From Phocoena phocoena (taxonomy: Eukaryota > Chordata > Mammalia > Artiodactyla > Phocoenidae), in assembly GCF_963924675.1 (NCBI RefSeq), contig NC_089224.1:45985158-46049157 (forward strand): DNA of 64,000 bases. The letters are read 5' to 3'. Below are positions 34,246 to 45,904 of the stretch, one piece after another. Within the stretch, counting starts at the first letter, position 1. Every line of letters begins with the position of its first letter. The position numbers and the translations under genes were made by a program. The notes under the pieces were generated by a model. The model did not search any database. It had not been told where the DNA came from and worked only from the letters and a program-made list of their open reading frames with translations.

Positions 34246-35232
34246 AATACCCAGAAAAGAAACAGCTGGATCATGTGGCAGTTCTATTCTTAATTTTTTG
34301 AGGAATCTCCAAACTGTTTTCCATAGTGGCTGCACCAATTTACCTTCCCACCAACAATATATAAAGGTTCCCTTTTCTCCATATCCTCTCCAACACTTAT
34401 TTCTTGCCTTTTTAATAATAGCCATTCAAACGGGCATGATGTGATATCTCACTGTGGTTTTGATTTGCATTTCCCTAATAAATACAGTGATGTTGAACAT
34501 CATTTCCTGTGCCTGTTGGCCATCTGTAGGTCTCCTTTGGAAAAATGTCTACCCAGATCCTCTGCCCATTTTTTAATCAGGTTATTTTGTTTTTTGCTGT
34601 TGAGTTGTACAAGTTCTTTACATATTTTAGATATTAACCCCTTATTGGATATATGATTTGCAAATGTCTTCTTCTGGGTATTTATCAGAAGAATATGAAA
34701 ACACTAATTCAAAAAGATATATGCACCACAATGTTCATCACAGCATTATTTACAACAGCCAAGATATGGAAGCAACCTAAGTTACCCATTGATGGATGTA
34801 TGGATAAAGAAGATGTGGTACATATGTGCAATTAAATACTACTTAGCCATAAAAAAAGATGAAATCTTGCCATTTGCAACCCCTGGATGGACATTGAGGG
34901 TAGTATGCTAAGTGAAATGAGTCCAACGGAGAAAGACAAATACCATATGATTTCACTCACATGTGGAATATTAAAAATAAATAAACAAACAAAATAAACC
35001 ACACAAAAGCAAACAAACAGATACCGAGAACAGATTAGTGATTACCAGAGGGGAAAGGAAGTAGGGGGAGGGAGAAACAGATAAATGGGATCAACTATAC
35101 GGTGACAGATGGAAACTAAACTTTTCGTGGTGAACATGCTGTAGTGTATATAGGTCAAAATATAATGTACACATGAAATAGGAATATAAACTGCTGTTAC
35201 CTCAATTTTTTAAAAAATTTTAATAAAAAATA
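34246..35232 (+). mobile_element. L1 insertion with 5' inversion
   Basis: 34246 to about 34672 is antisense L1 ORF2/3' region (GGCTGCACCAATTTACCTTCCC, TGATTTGCATTTCCCTAATA). From about 34673 the same element runs sense (CTGGGTATTTATC..., TTACAACAGCCAAGATATGGAAGCAACC) to an A-rich end. The text CTGGGTATTTAT occurs at both inversion ends. The flanks ATGACAACATA (34235-34245) and ATGACCACATA (35235-35245) form the target duplication. Confidence 0.88.
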
Positions 35233-36087
35233 AGATGACCACATATTCTGTTTTACTATAATTCAAATTAGTCAGCTATCAGGACAAAAAGAAGTGAGAA
35301 ACACTTAAAATCCAACTGTATGGTAGCAGAGTCCTTAATACCATAAAAACACAGATGAGTTTCATGCCCAGAAAGCTTATAATTATTTGTCATCCTACTT
35401 CCATTTTAAATCAATCCTACGGCATAACCAGGGAACACCTTTCAGTGGAGTTCTAAGCTTCTCATATCCTTTTTATGCTTTCATACAGAGCTCATCAGCC
35501 TTCCTCTCCAAGGCTGGATGATATTGCTAACCAACATGTGGCAAAGAAGATTCTAAAACAGCATGACAATTTTATGCTTGACTCAGGCAATCATAGCTCT
35601 CTTGAGGGAAATCTGCTCTCCAGGCTCACCTCTCCTGTGCTTCTGCCCACAATCCCCCCTGGAGGAACTTAAGACTCTTATACACTCGATTACACTCTAC
35701 TGATTTATAGTGCCAAACAGCCATTCACATAAGGGCCCTCCATAAACATTACTGGATTATGCCAACTCAGGTGATTGATTCTGGTCCTCTTAATGTGCCA
35801 CCACTCTACAGACAAACCTTATATATCCAGTATGATTTCAGCTCCTCAAACTAGGCTCCCTATCCACACCTTGCATCTATTGTCTTCTGAAAACAAGACT
35901 GCAGTTAAAAGAACCAACTACTGGAGAAAACTAATTATAAATAGGAAAACAGGTGAAACATTATAGGTAACTGAAAGTTTAGCACTTGCTAAATGTGCTT
36001 GCTAAATGTGAGGACAATCAGTATGAAAATGACACTAACTCTGATTCTTCTGTGTGATGGAAAATTTCCTTCTACCATCATCAAAAC

Positions 36088-36375
36088 TAGTGCTTCTTAA
36101 ACTTAAAGGTGCCTGTGAACTACCTGGAAAATCTTACTAAAATGTGGGCTCTAATTCAGATAATCTGAGATGGAGTCCAAGATTCTGCATTCCTAACAAG
36201 CTCCCAGGAACTGCTAATGCTGCTCATAGCTCTGCTACTTACAGCAGGTGGGGAAACAGCAGCATCACCGTCAGTGTCAGCATCAGCATCACCTGGGAGC
36301 TTGTTAGACAAGAATCCTGAGTCCACCTTAGACCTAAGGAAAGAGAATCTGCCATTCAACAAGGTCTCAGGTGAT
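36088..36375. mobile_element. MER5-like hAT relics (one or two copies)
   Basis: AGTGCTTCTTAAACTTAAAGGTGCC, TTCTGCATTCCTAACAAGCTCCCAGG, then CAGCATCACCTGGGAGCTTGTTAGA and TTCAACAAGGTCTCAGGTGATC. The order suggests two adjacent fragments in opposite orientation. Confidence 0.55.
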
Positions 36376-36404
36376 CAGAATGCATAGTAGACAGCCGCTA
36401 ACAC

Positions 36405-36582
36405 ACCATCTTATACTCACTGTCAATCAGAATTGCCTGGGACCTTTTTGGAATGACAAAAGCTTAGGCCTCATGGCAGAGAATCTGATTCAGTTGGTCT
36501 AGGGTATTTCATTGTTCCTATTTTTGTTTGTTTTTAGGCATACCCAGGTGGTTCTGAGCAGCCAGTGTTGAAAACCATTGAA
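36405..36582. mobile_element. MER5-like hAT relic
   Basis: CTGTCAATCAGAATTGCCTGGG, GAGAATCTGATTCAGTTGGTCTAGGG and CCAGTGTTGAAAACCATTG match the MER5 pattern. Confidence 0.6.
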
Positions 36583-36599
36583 TTAAAAATACCCAACTG

Positions 36600-36785
36600 G
36601 GTGGAGGAAAAAATAGAGCTACTGCTAATCACTGAGGAATTTGAGGGAATGATGAAAATATCCTAAAATTGGTTATTGCAATGGTTACATGACTGTGAAT
36701 ATACTAAAAACCACTGAATTATACCTTAGATGAGTCAACTGTATGGTATATGAATTATTCTCAATAAAACTGTTATATAAAAATG
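36600..36785 (+). mobile_element. Old L1 3' end fragment
   Basis: AAAACCACTGAATTATACC and TATGGTATATGAATTATTCTCAATAAAACTG are the standard old L1 terminus. Confidence 0.65.
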
Positions 36786-36914
36786 TAAAACTTCAATAGC
36801 TTTCCTATTTTAAAAATAGGTAAATAACTCCAACTGAACAACAATGAAGTGGAATTATTTCCCATTCTGGAACTCTGGCCCAAGAGGTTGAACTTCTTTC
36901 AAAAAAAGAGAACA

Positions 36915-37123
36915 GGGCTTCCCAGGTGGCGCAGTGGTTGAGAGTCCGCCTGCCGATGCAGGGGACACGGGTTCGTGCCCTGGTCCGGGAAGATCCCACA
37001 TGCCGCGGAGCGGCCGGGTCCATGAGCCATGGCTGCTGAGCCTGCGCGTCAGGAGCCTGTGCTCCGCGACGGGAGAGGCCACAACAGTGAGAGGCCCGCG
37101 TACTGCCAAAAAAAAAAAAAAAA
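36915..37123 (+). mobile_element. CHR-2 SINE
   Basis: GGGCTTCCCAGGTGGCGCAG to GCGTACTGCC plus A-run. The target duplication AGAGAACA is at 36907-36914 and 37127-37134. Confidence 0.93.
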
Positions 37124-37430
37124 GAGAGAGAACACACATGCTTATACGACTCATCTAGAAACATTAAGTTCTGCTCATCTACTCCTCAGGTTCATTTCTG
37201 GTTAAGGTAATGCATATTTTAAAATGAAAAGCAAATTTATCAATTTTGAAAACTTTCTCCTGCACACCCAAAGTTTCCATAGTATTTTCAAATAAATAAT
37301 TTTCCTTTTGCTTCCCCAATTTAAAATAAACCAAGTTAACGAATAAGTTAACAATGAATTAACTAATCCATTGTCCTACATTCTTCCATCTTTTCTGTGT
37401 TTTTGAAAACATTCAAAAAACATGTTAACA

Positions 37431-37563
37431 GGGACTTCCCTGGTGGTCCAGTGGTTAAGACTCCATGCTCCCAATGCAGGGGGCCCGGGTTCGATCCTGG
37501 TCAGGGAACTAGATCCCGTGTGCCACAACTAAGACCCGGCACAGCCAAATAAATAAATAAAAA
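37431..37563 (+). mobile_element. Short CHR-1-type SINE
   Basis: GGGACTTCCCTGGTGGTCCAG, GGGTTCGATCCTGGTCAGGG, ending GCACAGCCAAATAAATAAATAAAA. Confidence 0.9.
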
Positions 37564-37688
37564 CTTTTTAATTAAGAAAAAATATATAAAATGCAAATCT
37601 GACCTTGTTTTTAAAAAGTGACTTAAGAAACTCTCGATAATGTGCTCATAAAAATAAAGATGATAAATAGCACTAAAATATCAGGAAA

Positions 37689-37716
37689 ATTATACTCCAA
37701 TAAAGACATTAAAAAA
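37689..37716 (+). mobile_element. Ultra-short L1 insertion
   Basis: ATTATACTCCAATAAAGACATT plus a short A-run, the extreme L1 3' end, between perfect 9-bp target duplications ATCAGGAAA at 37680-37688 and 37717-37725. The insert is about 28 bp. Confidence 0.85.
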
Positions 37717-38739
37717 ATCAGGAAAGATCACTGTAATATATGAGACACTGTTTACTTATTATCAAAAGGAAAGTACTATAAATATATGTAAGTAATAGGT
37801 ACCACGTATTATTATACTTTGGAGAGGCACGCACAGCTTCTGATAGCTGTGGTGTCAAATGCTCAAAACTGCAGGTCTTGTATGCTCAAGCCAATGACAG
37901 TTCACAGATATGATTTACTTTCCCTGTTGGATTGCCATAGCCTATGTAAGTCATTTTCCCCCAGAACCAGCACCCTTGTTTATGGTCTCATGGTCTCATT
38001 CTTTTGAAACGCATATTCTAGATGCATCACTGAACAGAGTTTTCAGGACAATATACACTGGTTACATGGCATCTTCTGGGATCCCCTGCTCACTAAGGAG
38101 CTCCTCTCTTAAAAAATGACTTTCTAGGACCTTCAAGGCAATGGTTAAGGTCACCTTCAAAAGTAAGCATGACGCTTTCCCTTATCCAAACTCTCCCATA
38201 AAATCCAATATATTTCAACATAACTGTTGCCGTGTATATTTTCTTTTAAAATAATTCTACCATGTTACATTCTGAAGATGACAAAAAAAAAAAGGCAAAT
38301 CAATGCTCCTAAGTACTGATCTTGCCCTGGGTAATAACCCTTGAATAGTCCTCCTATTACTTTTTATAGTGAGGAAGTTTACCCTCCTGCCTAAACTAAG
38401 CCCCTCCTGCTCTTAGTACATCTGTCCAATGAACTCTTCACTTTTCATAGTATTGGGAAGATGGTTCTATATCCCAGAGCAAAACAAACAACCTGAATTT
38501 TGGATAAAAGATTCCAATTTCAAGGAAACAACCCTGAAAGCCACGTTGGTGATACTCAGCATATAGTAGTCAACTCTATCTCAATCCTGTCTCTTTGAAA
38601 TACTAACTTCCGAGAGAGCAAGACTCACAGTCCTTGCTGAGTTAAATATACTAATTCTTAATGGATTAGCATGTCTCAATTCATAACTTATTTAACAATT
38701 CACCAAAAAATGTTTCAAAAGAAAGGAGAAAAGGCATAC

Positions 38740-38844
38740 CTAATATTATATATATCCTGAATATTCTTCTCTCCACCATGTCCTTCCTTAAGAGCTTGCA
38801 TTTGTAATAATTTCATAATGGCTTTTATCAAGCCATGTGTATCC
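38740..38844 (-). CDS. FOCAD: FOCAD internal coding exon (approx. residues 97-131)
   Basis: On the minus strand this 105-base exon starts after a pyrimidine-rich acceptor (TTTCTTTACAG) and ends at AG|GTATGC. It starts in phase 2: one base completes a codon, 34 full codons follow beginning DTHGLIKAIMKLLQMQ, and two bases (AG) are left over. The residues match what I remember of the N-terminal part of focadhesin, a large HEAT/armadillo-like helical-repeat protein reported at focal adhesions and, more recently, linked to the SKI mRNA-surveillance complex. It is the most upstream FOCAD exon I could find here. The exons for about residues 1-96 should lie further right and were not seen. The next exon is 19.5 kb away, so the open track and matching splice phases, rather than proximity, tie it to the gene. 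Identification is from remembered family sequence, not a search. Confidence 0.9.
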
Positions 38845-39424
38845 CTGTAAAGAAATACAACAACATGTCAAATGTCATAAAGTGAATATTCCAATCAGGT
38901 ACGTAATCCTACCACTTTTAAATAGTTGAACACTTGCCACCCACACTGAACAGGAGCCAGCCACACACACCCAGCTTACTGCATAGCACAGCCAAGGATA
39001 GGCCTACAAGCTCCCATTCAACACATTGAAAGGAGGAGCAGTGGAGCCAAAGAATCAAACCACTAACCCATCAATCACCTCCATACATGCACTTGGGGGA
39101 AAATCAATCAGGAAAAAGGAAACACTAACCCACATAACTGCAGGCAGTGACCACATCAGTTACCCGCACTGAATAATCAAGTCCTTCATTTATAAATATT
39201 AGCAGACCATGAATAATAACCAGACATATGAAATGGAACAGCCACTCAAAAAAGTGGGCCAGGGGACCAATCAGAGAAAATAACCCCCATTAAAACAAAG
39301 TTAATGGAAGTGGGGAACAGAAATTTAAGTTTTCTCATCCTCTGTAAGAGGCAGCAGGATAATAAATCAAAAAGAAGGCCTGCCCTTTTTTATTTTTTTG
39401 CCTGTTATTAATTATTTTAAATTG

Positions 39425-39875
39425 TGAAACAGGATTTTACTCCAGCATTACTGAGGTAAAACTGACAAATACAATTGTAATATAATGTGTACAACATGAT
39501 TTACATGTACATTGTAAAATGGCTGACATAATCAAGTTAATTAACACATCACTTCACATAGTTACTTTTTCTTTTTTTTGGTAAAAACAATAAATACTCT
39601 TAGCAAATTTCAAGTACACAATACAGTATTGTTGACTACAGTTACAATGTGGTACATTAGATCCTCAGAACTTATTCATCTTATAACTGGAAGTTTGTAT
39701 CTTTTGACCAACCTCTCCCCATTTCTCCCACCCAGCCCCCGGCAACAATATCTGTTCAACTTCTTTTTTTAGATTCCACATATAAGTGGTACCATCCAGT
39801 ATTTATCTTTCTCTGCCTGGGTTATTTCACTTAGCACGATACCCTTCAGGTTCATCCATGTTGTCACAAATTACC
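39425..39875 (-). mobile_element. L1 3' fragment, reverse orientation
   Basis: TTTACTCCAGCATTACTGAGGTAAAACTGAC, GTACACAATACAGTATTGTTGACTACAG, GATTCCACATATAAGTGGTACCATCCAGTATTT and CAGGTTCATCCATGTTGTCACAAAT are antisense L1 3' text. Confidence 0.8.
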
Positions 39876-39989
39876 CTGCCCTTTTTAAATAAGATGCTCC
39901 TCGGGAACAAAAAAGAAATCTTAGAAATAAAGATTACCTGTTAAATTTTTTAAAAGTAATATTTTTAAAATCATGGGTGTTCATATTTA

Positions 39990-40054
39990 CAGATCATCTA
40001 TTGTAAGCTAAGTACTCTCCTAAGAGCTTAACGTGTATTGTGTCATTGCTATCT
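39990..40054 (-). mobile_element. Short MIR-like fragment
   Basis: GTAAGCTAAGTACTCTCCTAAGAGCTTAACGTGTATTGTGTCATTGC resembles the reverse of the MIR 3' region. It is cut by the L1 insertion. Confidence 0.5.
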
Positions 40055-40893
40055 AGAAATCACTTTAAACAATCATCGACAGGAAGACACTGGAACTCAC
40101 CATAAAAGATACCCCACATCCAAAGACAAAGGACAAGACAAAATGAGACGGTAGGAGGGGTGCAATCACAATAAAATCGAATCCCGTAACTGCTGAGTGG
40201 GTGACTCACAAACCTGACAACACTAATACCACAGAAGTCCACCCACTGGAGTGAACGTTCTGAGTCCCACGTCAGGCTTCCCAACCTGAGGGTCTGGAAA
40301 CGGGAGAAGGAATTTCTAGAGAATCAGACTTTGAAGCCTAGTGGGATTTGATTGCAGGACTTCAACAGGACTGGGGGAAACAGAGACTACACTCTTGGAG
40401 GGCACACACAAATTAGTGTGTGCATCGGGACCCAGGGGAAGGAGCAGTGACCCCAGGGGAGACTGAACCAGACCTACCTGCTAGTGTTGGAGGGTCTTCT
40501 GCAGAGGCAGGGGTTGGCTGTGTGTCACCATGAGGACAAGGACACAGGCAGCAGAAGTTCTGGGAAGTACTCCTTGGCTTAAGCCCTCCCAGAGTCGGCC
40601 ATTAGCCCCACCAAAGAGCCCAGGTAGGCTCCAGTGTTGGGTCGCCTCAGGCCAAACAATCAACAGGGAGGGAACCCAGCCCCACCCATCAGCAGACAAG
40701 GAGATTAAAGTTTTACTGAGCTCTGCCCACCAGAGCAACAGCCAGCTCTACCCACTACCAGACCCTCCAACTAGGAAACTTGCACAAGCCTCTTACATAG
40801 CCTCATCCACCAGAGGGCAGACAGCAAAAGCAAGAAGAATTACAACCCTGCAGCCTGTGGAACAAAAACCACATTCACAGAAAGACAGACAAG

Positions 40894-41800
40894 ATGAAAA
40901 GGCAGAGGGCTATGTACCAGATGAAGGAACAAGATAAAACCCCAGAAAAACAACTAAATGAACTGGATATAGGCAATCTTCCAGAAGAAGAATTCAGAAT
41001 AATGATAGTGAAGATGATCCTGGACCTCAGAAAAAGAATGGAGGCAAAGGTCGAGAAGATGCAAGAAATGTTTAACGAAGACCTAGAAGAATTAAACAAC
41101 AAACAAACAGAGATGAACAGTACAATAACTGAAATGAAAAATATACTAGAAGGAATCAAGAGCAGAATAACTGAGGCAGAAGAACAGATAAGTGACCTGG
41201 AAGACAGAATGGTGGAATTCACTGCTGTGGAACAGAATAAAGAAAAAAGAATGAAAAGAAATGAAGACAGCCTAAGAGACCTCTGGGACAACATTAAATG
41301 CAACAACATTTGCATTATAGGGGTCCCAGAAGGAGAAGAGAGAGAGAAAGGACCCGAGAAAATATGTGAAGAGATTATAGTCGAAAACTTCCCTAACATG
41401 GGAAAGGAAATAGCCACCCAAGTGCTGGAAGCGCAGAGAGTTCCATACAGGATAAACCCAAGGAGAAACATGAAGAGACACACAGTAATCAAATTGGCAA
41501 AAATTAAAGACAAAAAAAAATTATTGAAAGCAGAAAGGGAAAAACGACAAATAACATACAAGGGAACTCCCATAAGGTTAACAGCTGATTTCTCAGCAGA
41601 AACTCTACAGGCCAGAAGGGAGTGGCATGACATATTTAAAGTGATGAAAGTGAAGAACCTACAACCAAGATTACTCTACCCGGCAAGGATCTCATTCAGT
41701 TTCTACTGAGAAATCAAAAGCTTTACAGACAAGCAAAAGCTAAGAGAACTCAGCACTACCAAACCAGATCTACAACAAATGCTAAAGGAACTTCTCTAAG
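40894..41800 (+). pseudogene. L1 ORF1 (RNA-binding chaperone), truncated by a stop
   Basis: L1 ORF1 encodes a trimeric nucleic-acid-binding chaperone that packages L1 RNA. The frame starts MKRQRAMYQMKEQDKTPEKQ and is open for 271 codons. It contains a long charged coiled coil (about residues 35-130, for example LEELNNKQTEMNSTITEMK), the RRM region around NNICIIGVPEGEE and the C-terminal domain around RLTADFSAETLQARREW. A TGA at 41707-41709 follows FSFY. The original C-terminus is still readable in the same frame (EIKSFTDKQKLRELSTTK..., ending LLKELL) up to the TAA at 41798-41800. About 30 residues are therefore lost. The antisense ORF at 40875-41633 is a shadow. Confidence 0.9.
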
Positions 41801-41857
41801 TGGGAAACACAAGATAAGAAAAGGACCTACAAAAACAAACCCAAAACAATTAAGAAA

Positions 41858-44800
41858 ATGGTAATAGGAACATACATATCGATAATTACCTTAAACGTGA
41901 ATGGATTAAATGCTCCAACCAAAAGACACAGGCTCGTTGAACACATACAAAAAACAGGACCCATATATATGCTGTCTACAACAGACCCACTTCAGACCTA
42001 GGGACACATGCAGACTGAAAGTGAGGGGATGGAAAAAGATATTCCATGTAAATGGAAATCAAATGAAAGCTGGAGTAGCAATACTCATATCAGATAAAAT
42101 AGACTTTAAAATAAAGAATGTTACAAGAGACAAGGAAGGACACTACATAATGATCAGGGATCAATCCAAGAAGAAGATGTAACAATTATAAATATATATG
42201 CACCCAACATAGGAGCACCTCAATACATAAGGCAACTACTAACAGCTATAAAAGAGGAAATCAACAGTAACACAATAATAGTGGGGGATTTTAATACCTC
42301 ACTTACACCAATGGACAGATCATCCACACAGAAAATTAATAAGGAAACACAAGCTTTAAATGACACAAAAGACCAGATGGATTTAACTGATATTTATAGG
42401 ACATTCCATCCAAAACAGCAGATTACACTTTCTTCTCAAGTGCACACGGAATATTCTCCAAGATAGATCACATCTTGGGTCACAAATCAAGCCTCAGTAA
42501 ATTTTAAAAAATTGAAATCATATCAAGCATCTTTTCTGACCTCAACGCTATGAGATTAGAAATCAATTACAGGGGAAAAAACGTAAAAAAACACAAACAC
42601 ATGGAGGCCAAACAATACATTACTAAACAACCAAGGGATCACTGAAGAAATCAAAGAGGAAATCAAAAAATACCTAGAGACAGATGACAATGAAAACACG
42701 ACAATCCAAAACCTATGGGATGCAGCAAAAGCAGTTCTAAAACGGAAGTTTATAGCAATACAATCCTACCTCAAGAAACAAAAAACATCTCAAATAAACA
42801 ACCTACCTTACACCTAAAGGAACTAGAGAAAGAAGAACAAACAAAACCCAAAGTTAGTAGAAGGAAAGAAATCATAAAGAACTGAACGGAAATAAATGAA
42901 GTAGAAACAAAGAAGACAATAGCAAAAATCACTAAAACTAAAAGCTGGTTCTTTGAGAAGATAAACAAAATTGATAAACCATTAGCCAGACTCATCAAGA
43001 AAAAGAGGGAGAGGACTCAAATCAATAAAATTACAAATGAAAAAGGAGAAGTTACAACAGACACCGCAGAAATACAAAGCATGCTAAGAGACTACTACAA
43101 GCAACTCTATGCCAATAAAATGGATAATCTGAAGAAATGGACAAACTCTTAGAAAGGTATAACCTTCCAAAACTGAACCAGGAAGAAATAGAAAATATGA
43201 ACAGACCACTCACAAGGAATGAAATTGAAACTACTATTAAAACTCTTCCAACAAACAAAAGTCCAGGACCAGATGGCTTCACAGGTGAGTTCTATCAAAC
43301 ATTTAGAGAAGAGCTAACACTCATCCTTCTCAAACTCTTCCAAAAAATTGCAGAGGAAGGAACACTCCCAAACTCATTCTATGAGGCCACCATCACCCTG
43401 ATATCAAAACCAGACAAAGATGCTACAAAAAAAGAAAATTACAGACCAATATCACTGATGAACATAGATGCAAAAATCCTCAACAAAAGATTAGCAAACA
43501 GAATCTAACAACACATTAAAAGGATCATACACAATGATCAAGTGGGATTTATCCCAGGGATGCAAGGATTCTTCAATATATGCAAATCAATCAATGTGAT
43601 TCACCATATTAACACACTGAAGAATAAAAACCATATGATCATCTCAATAGATGCAGAAAAAGCTTTTGACAAAATTCAACACCCATTTATGATAAAAACC
43701 CTCCAGAAAGTGGGCATAGAGGGTACCTACCTCAACATAATAAAGGCCATATATGACAAACCCACAACAAACATCATTCTCAATGGTGAAAAACTGAAAA
43801 CATTTCCTCTAAGATCAGGAACGAGACAAGGATGTCCACTCTCTCCACTATTATTCAACATAGTTTTGGAAGCCTTAGCCACAGCAATTAGAAAAGAAAA
43901 AGAAATTAAAGGAATACAAATTGGAAAAGAAGAAGTAAAACTGTAACTGTTTGCAGATGACATGATACTATACATAGAGAATCCTAAAGATGCCAACAGA
44001 AAACTACTAGAGCTAATCAATGAATTTGGTACAGTTGCAGGATACAAAATTAATGCACAGAAATCTCTGGCATTCCTATCACTGATGATGAAAAATATGA
44101 AAGAGAAATTAAGGAAACACTCCCATTTACCCTTGCAACACAAAGAATAAAATACCTAGGAATTGGAGCTTCCCTGGTGGCGCAGTGGTTGAGCGTCCGC
44201 CTGCCGTTGCAGGGGACATGGGTTCGTGCCCCGGTCCGGGAGGATCCCACATGCCGCGGAGCGGCTGGGCCCGTGAGCCATGGCCGCTGGGCCTGCGCGT
44301 CCGGAGCCTGTGCTCCGCAACGGGAGAGGCCGCAGCAGCAGTGAGAGGCCTGCGTAGCGCAAAAAAAAAAAAAAAAAAAATACCTAGGAATAAACCTACC
44401 TAGGGAGACAAAAGACCTGTGTGCAGAAAACTGTAAGACACGGCCGAAAGAAATTAAATATGATACAAACAGACGGAGAGATATACCACGTTCTTGGATT
44501 GGAAGAATTAATATTGTGAAAATGACTATACTACCCAAAGCAATCTACAGATTCAATGCAATCCCTATCAAATTACCAATGGCATATTTTACGGAACTAG
44601 AACAAAAAAATCTTAAAATTTTTATGGAGACACAAAAGACCCCGAATAGCCAAAGCAGTCTTGAGGGAAAAAAATGGAGCTGGAGGAATCAGACTCCCTG
44701 ACTTCAGACTATCCTACAAAGCTACAGTCATCAAGACAATGTGGTACTGGCGCAAAAACAGAAATATAGATCAATGGAACAGGATAGAAAGCCCAGAGGT

Positions 44801-45904
44801 AAACCCACACACCTATGATCAGCTAATCTATGACAAAGGAGGCAAGGATATACAATGGAGAAAAGACAGTCTCTTCAATAAGTGGTGCTGGGAAAACTGG
44901 ACAGCTACATGTAAAAGAATGAAATTAGAACACTCCCTAACACCATACACAAAAATAAACTCAAAATGGATTAGAGACCTAAATGTAAGACCGGACACTA
45001 TAAACCTCTTAGAGGAAAACATAGGAAGAAAACTCCTTGACATAAATCACAGCAAGATCTTTTTTTATCCACCTCCTAGAACAATGGAAATAAAAACAAA
45101 AATAAACAAATGGAACCTAATGAAATTTAAAAGCTTTTGCAAAGCAAAGGAAACTACAATCAAAACGAAACGACAACGCTCAAAATGGAAGAAAATATTT
45201 GCAAACGAATCAACAGACAAAAGATTCATCTCCAAAATATATAAACAGCTCATACAGCTCACTATTAAAAAAATAAACAACCCAATCCAAAAATGGGCAG
45301 AAGACCTAAATAGACATTTCTCCAAAGAAGACATACAGATGGCCAAGAAGCACATGAAAAGCTGTTCAACACCACTAATTATCAGAGAAATGCAAATCAA
45401 AACTACAATGAGGTATCACCTAACACCAGTTAGAATGGGCATCATCGGAAAATCTACATACAACAAATGCTGGAGAGGGTGTGGAGAAAAGGGAACCCTC
45501 TTGCACTGTTGGTGGGAATGTAAATTGATACAGCCACTATGGAGAACAATATGGAGGTTCCTTAAAAAACTAAAAACAGAATTACCATATGACCCAGCAA
45601 TTCCACTACTGGGCATATACCCTGAGAAAACCATAATTCAAAAAGAGTCATGTACCACCATGTTCATTGCAGCTCTATTTACAATAGCCAGCTCATGGAA
45701 GCAACCTAAATGCCCATCGACAGACGAATGGATAAAGAAGATGTGGTACATATATATACAATGGAATATTACTCAGCCATAAAAAGGAATGAAATTGAGT
45801 CATTTGTAGAGACGTGGATGGATCTAGAGACTGTCATACGGAGTGAAGTAAGTCAGAAAGAGAAAAACGAATATCGTATATTAACACATATATGTGGAAC
45901 CTAG
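41858..45904 (+). pseudogene. L1 ORF2 (endonuclease/reverse transcriptase), disrupted
   Basis: ORF2 starts MVIGTYISIITLNVNGLNAP, the endonuclease N-terminus. Frame changes follow near 41950. The endonuclease text continues (HFRPRDTCRLKVRGWKK; VGDFNTSLTPMDRSS near 42290). The reverse-transcriptase domain is readable from about 43137 ([34 protein letters not shown]), interrupted by TAA at 43506-43508. It then continues IPGMQGF... to [13 protein letters not shown] and [19 protein letters not shown] at 43945 lies two codons before FADD, the catalytic box. After the SINE the C-terminal domain is open for 373 codons (44661-45782), including the Cys-rich segment [21 protein letters not shown] frameshift then leads to the terminal frame that ends ILTHICGT. 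The product would be non-functional. Confidence 0.9.
44164..44376 (+). mobile_element. CHR-2 SINE inside L1 ORF2
   Basis: GAGCTTCCCTGGTGGCGCAG to GCGTAGCGC plus A-run, with an extra AGC unit (GCAGCAGCAG). The 15-bp target duplication AAAATACCTAGGAAT is at 44149-44163 and 44377-44391. Both copies are ordinary L1 ORF2 sequence, so the SINE is younger than the L1. Confidence 0.96.

Larger units (their letters stand above)
19217..38739 (-). other. FOCAD: FOCAD intron (19.5 kb)
   Basis: This intron lies between the exons at 38740 and 19216. Besides the repeats listed separately, the stretches 22070-23370, 24030-24580, 24790-26200, 26575-27350, 27480-28390, 30700-31580 and 35250-36080 hold nothing I can name. 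Within these are short local duplications, for example a 29-bp near-perfect tandem at about 22641-22698. No FOCAD exon was detected inside; the splice phases of the flanking exons match without one. Confidence 0.75.

Noticed and set aside
40875..41633. 252-codon open frame on the minus strand
   Set aside because: It is the exact antisense of the L1 ORF1 coiled-coil region. Its Ser/Ile/Leu-rich composition is what a purine-rich coding strand gives in reverse, and no protein family is recognisable.
44661..45782. 373-codon open frame, the longest in the window, as a possible host gene
   Set aside because: It is the C-terminal part of L1 ORF2 (for example [20 protein letters not shown]), lacking the endonuclease and reverse-transcriptase parts in the same frame.
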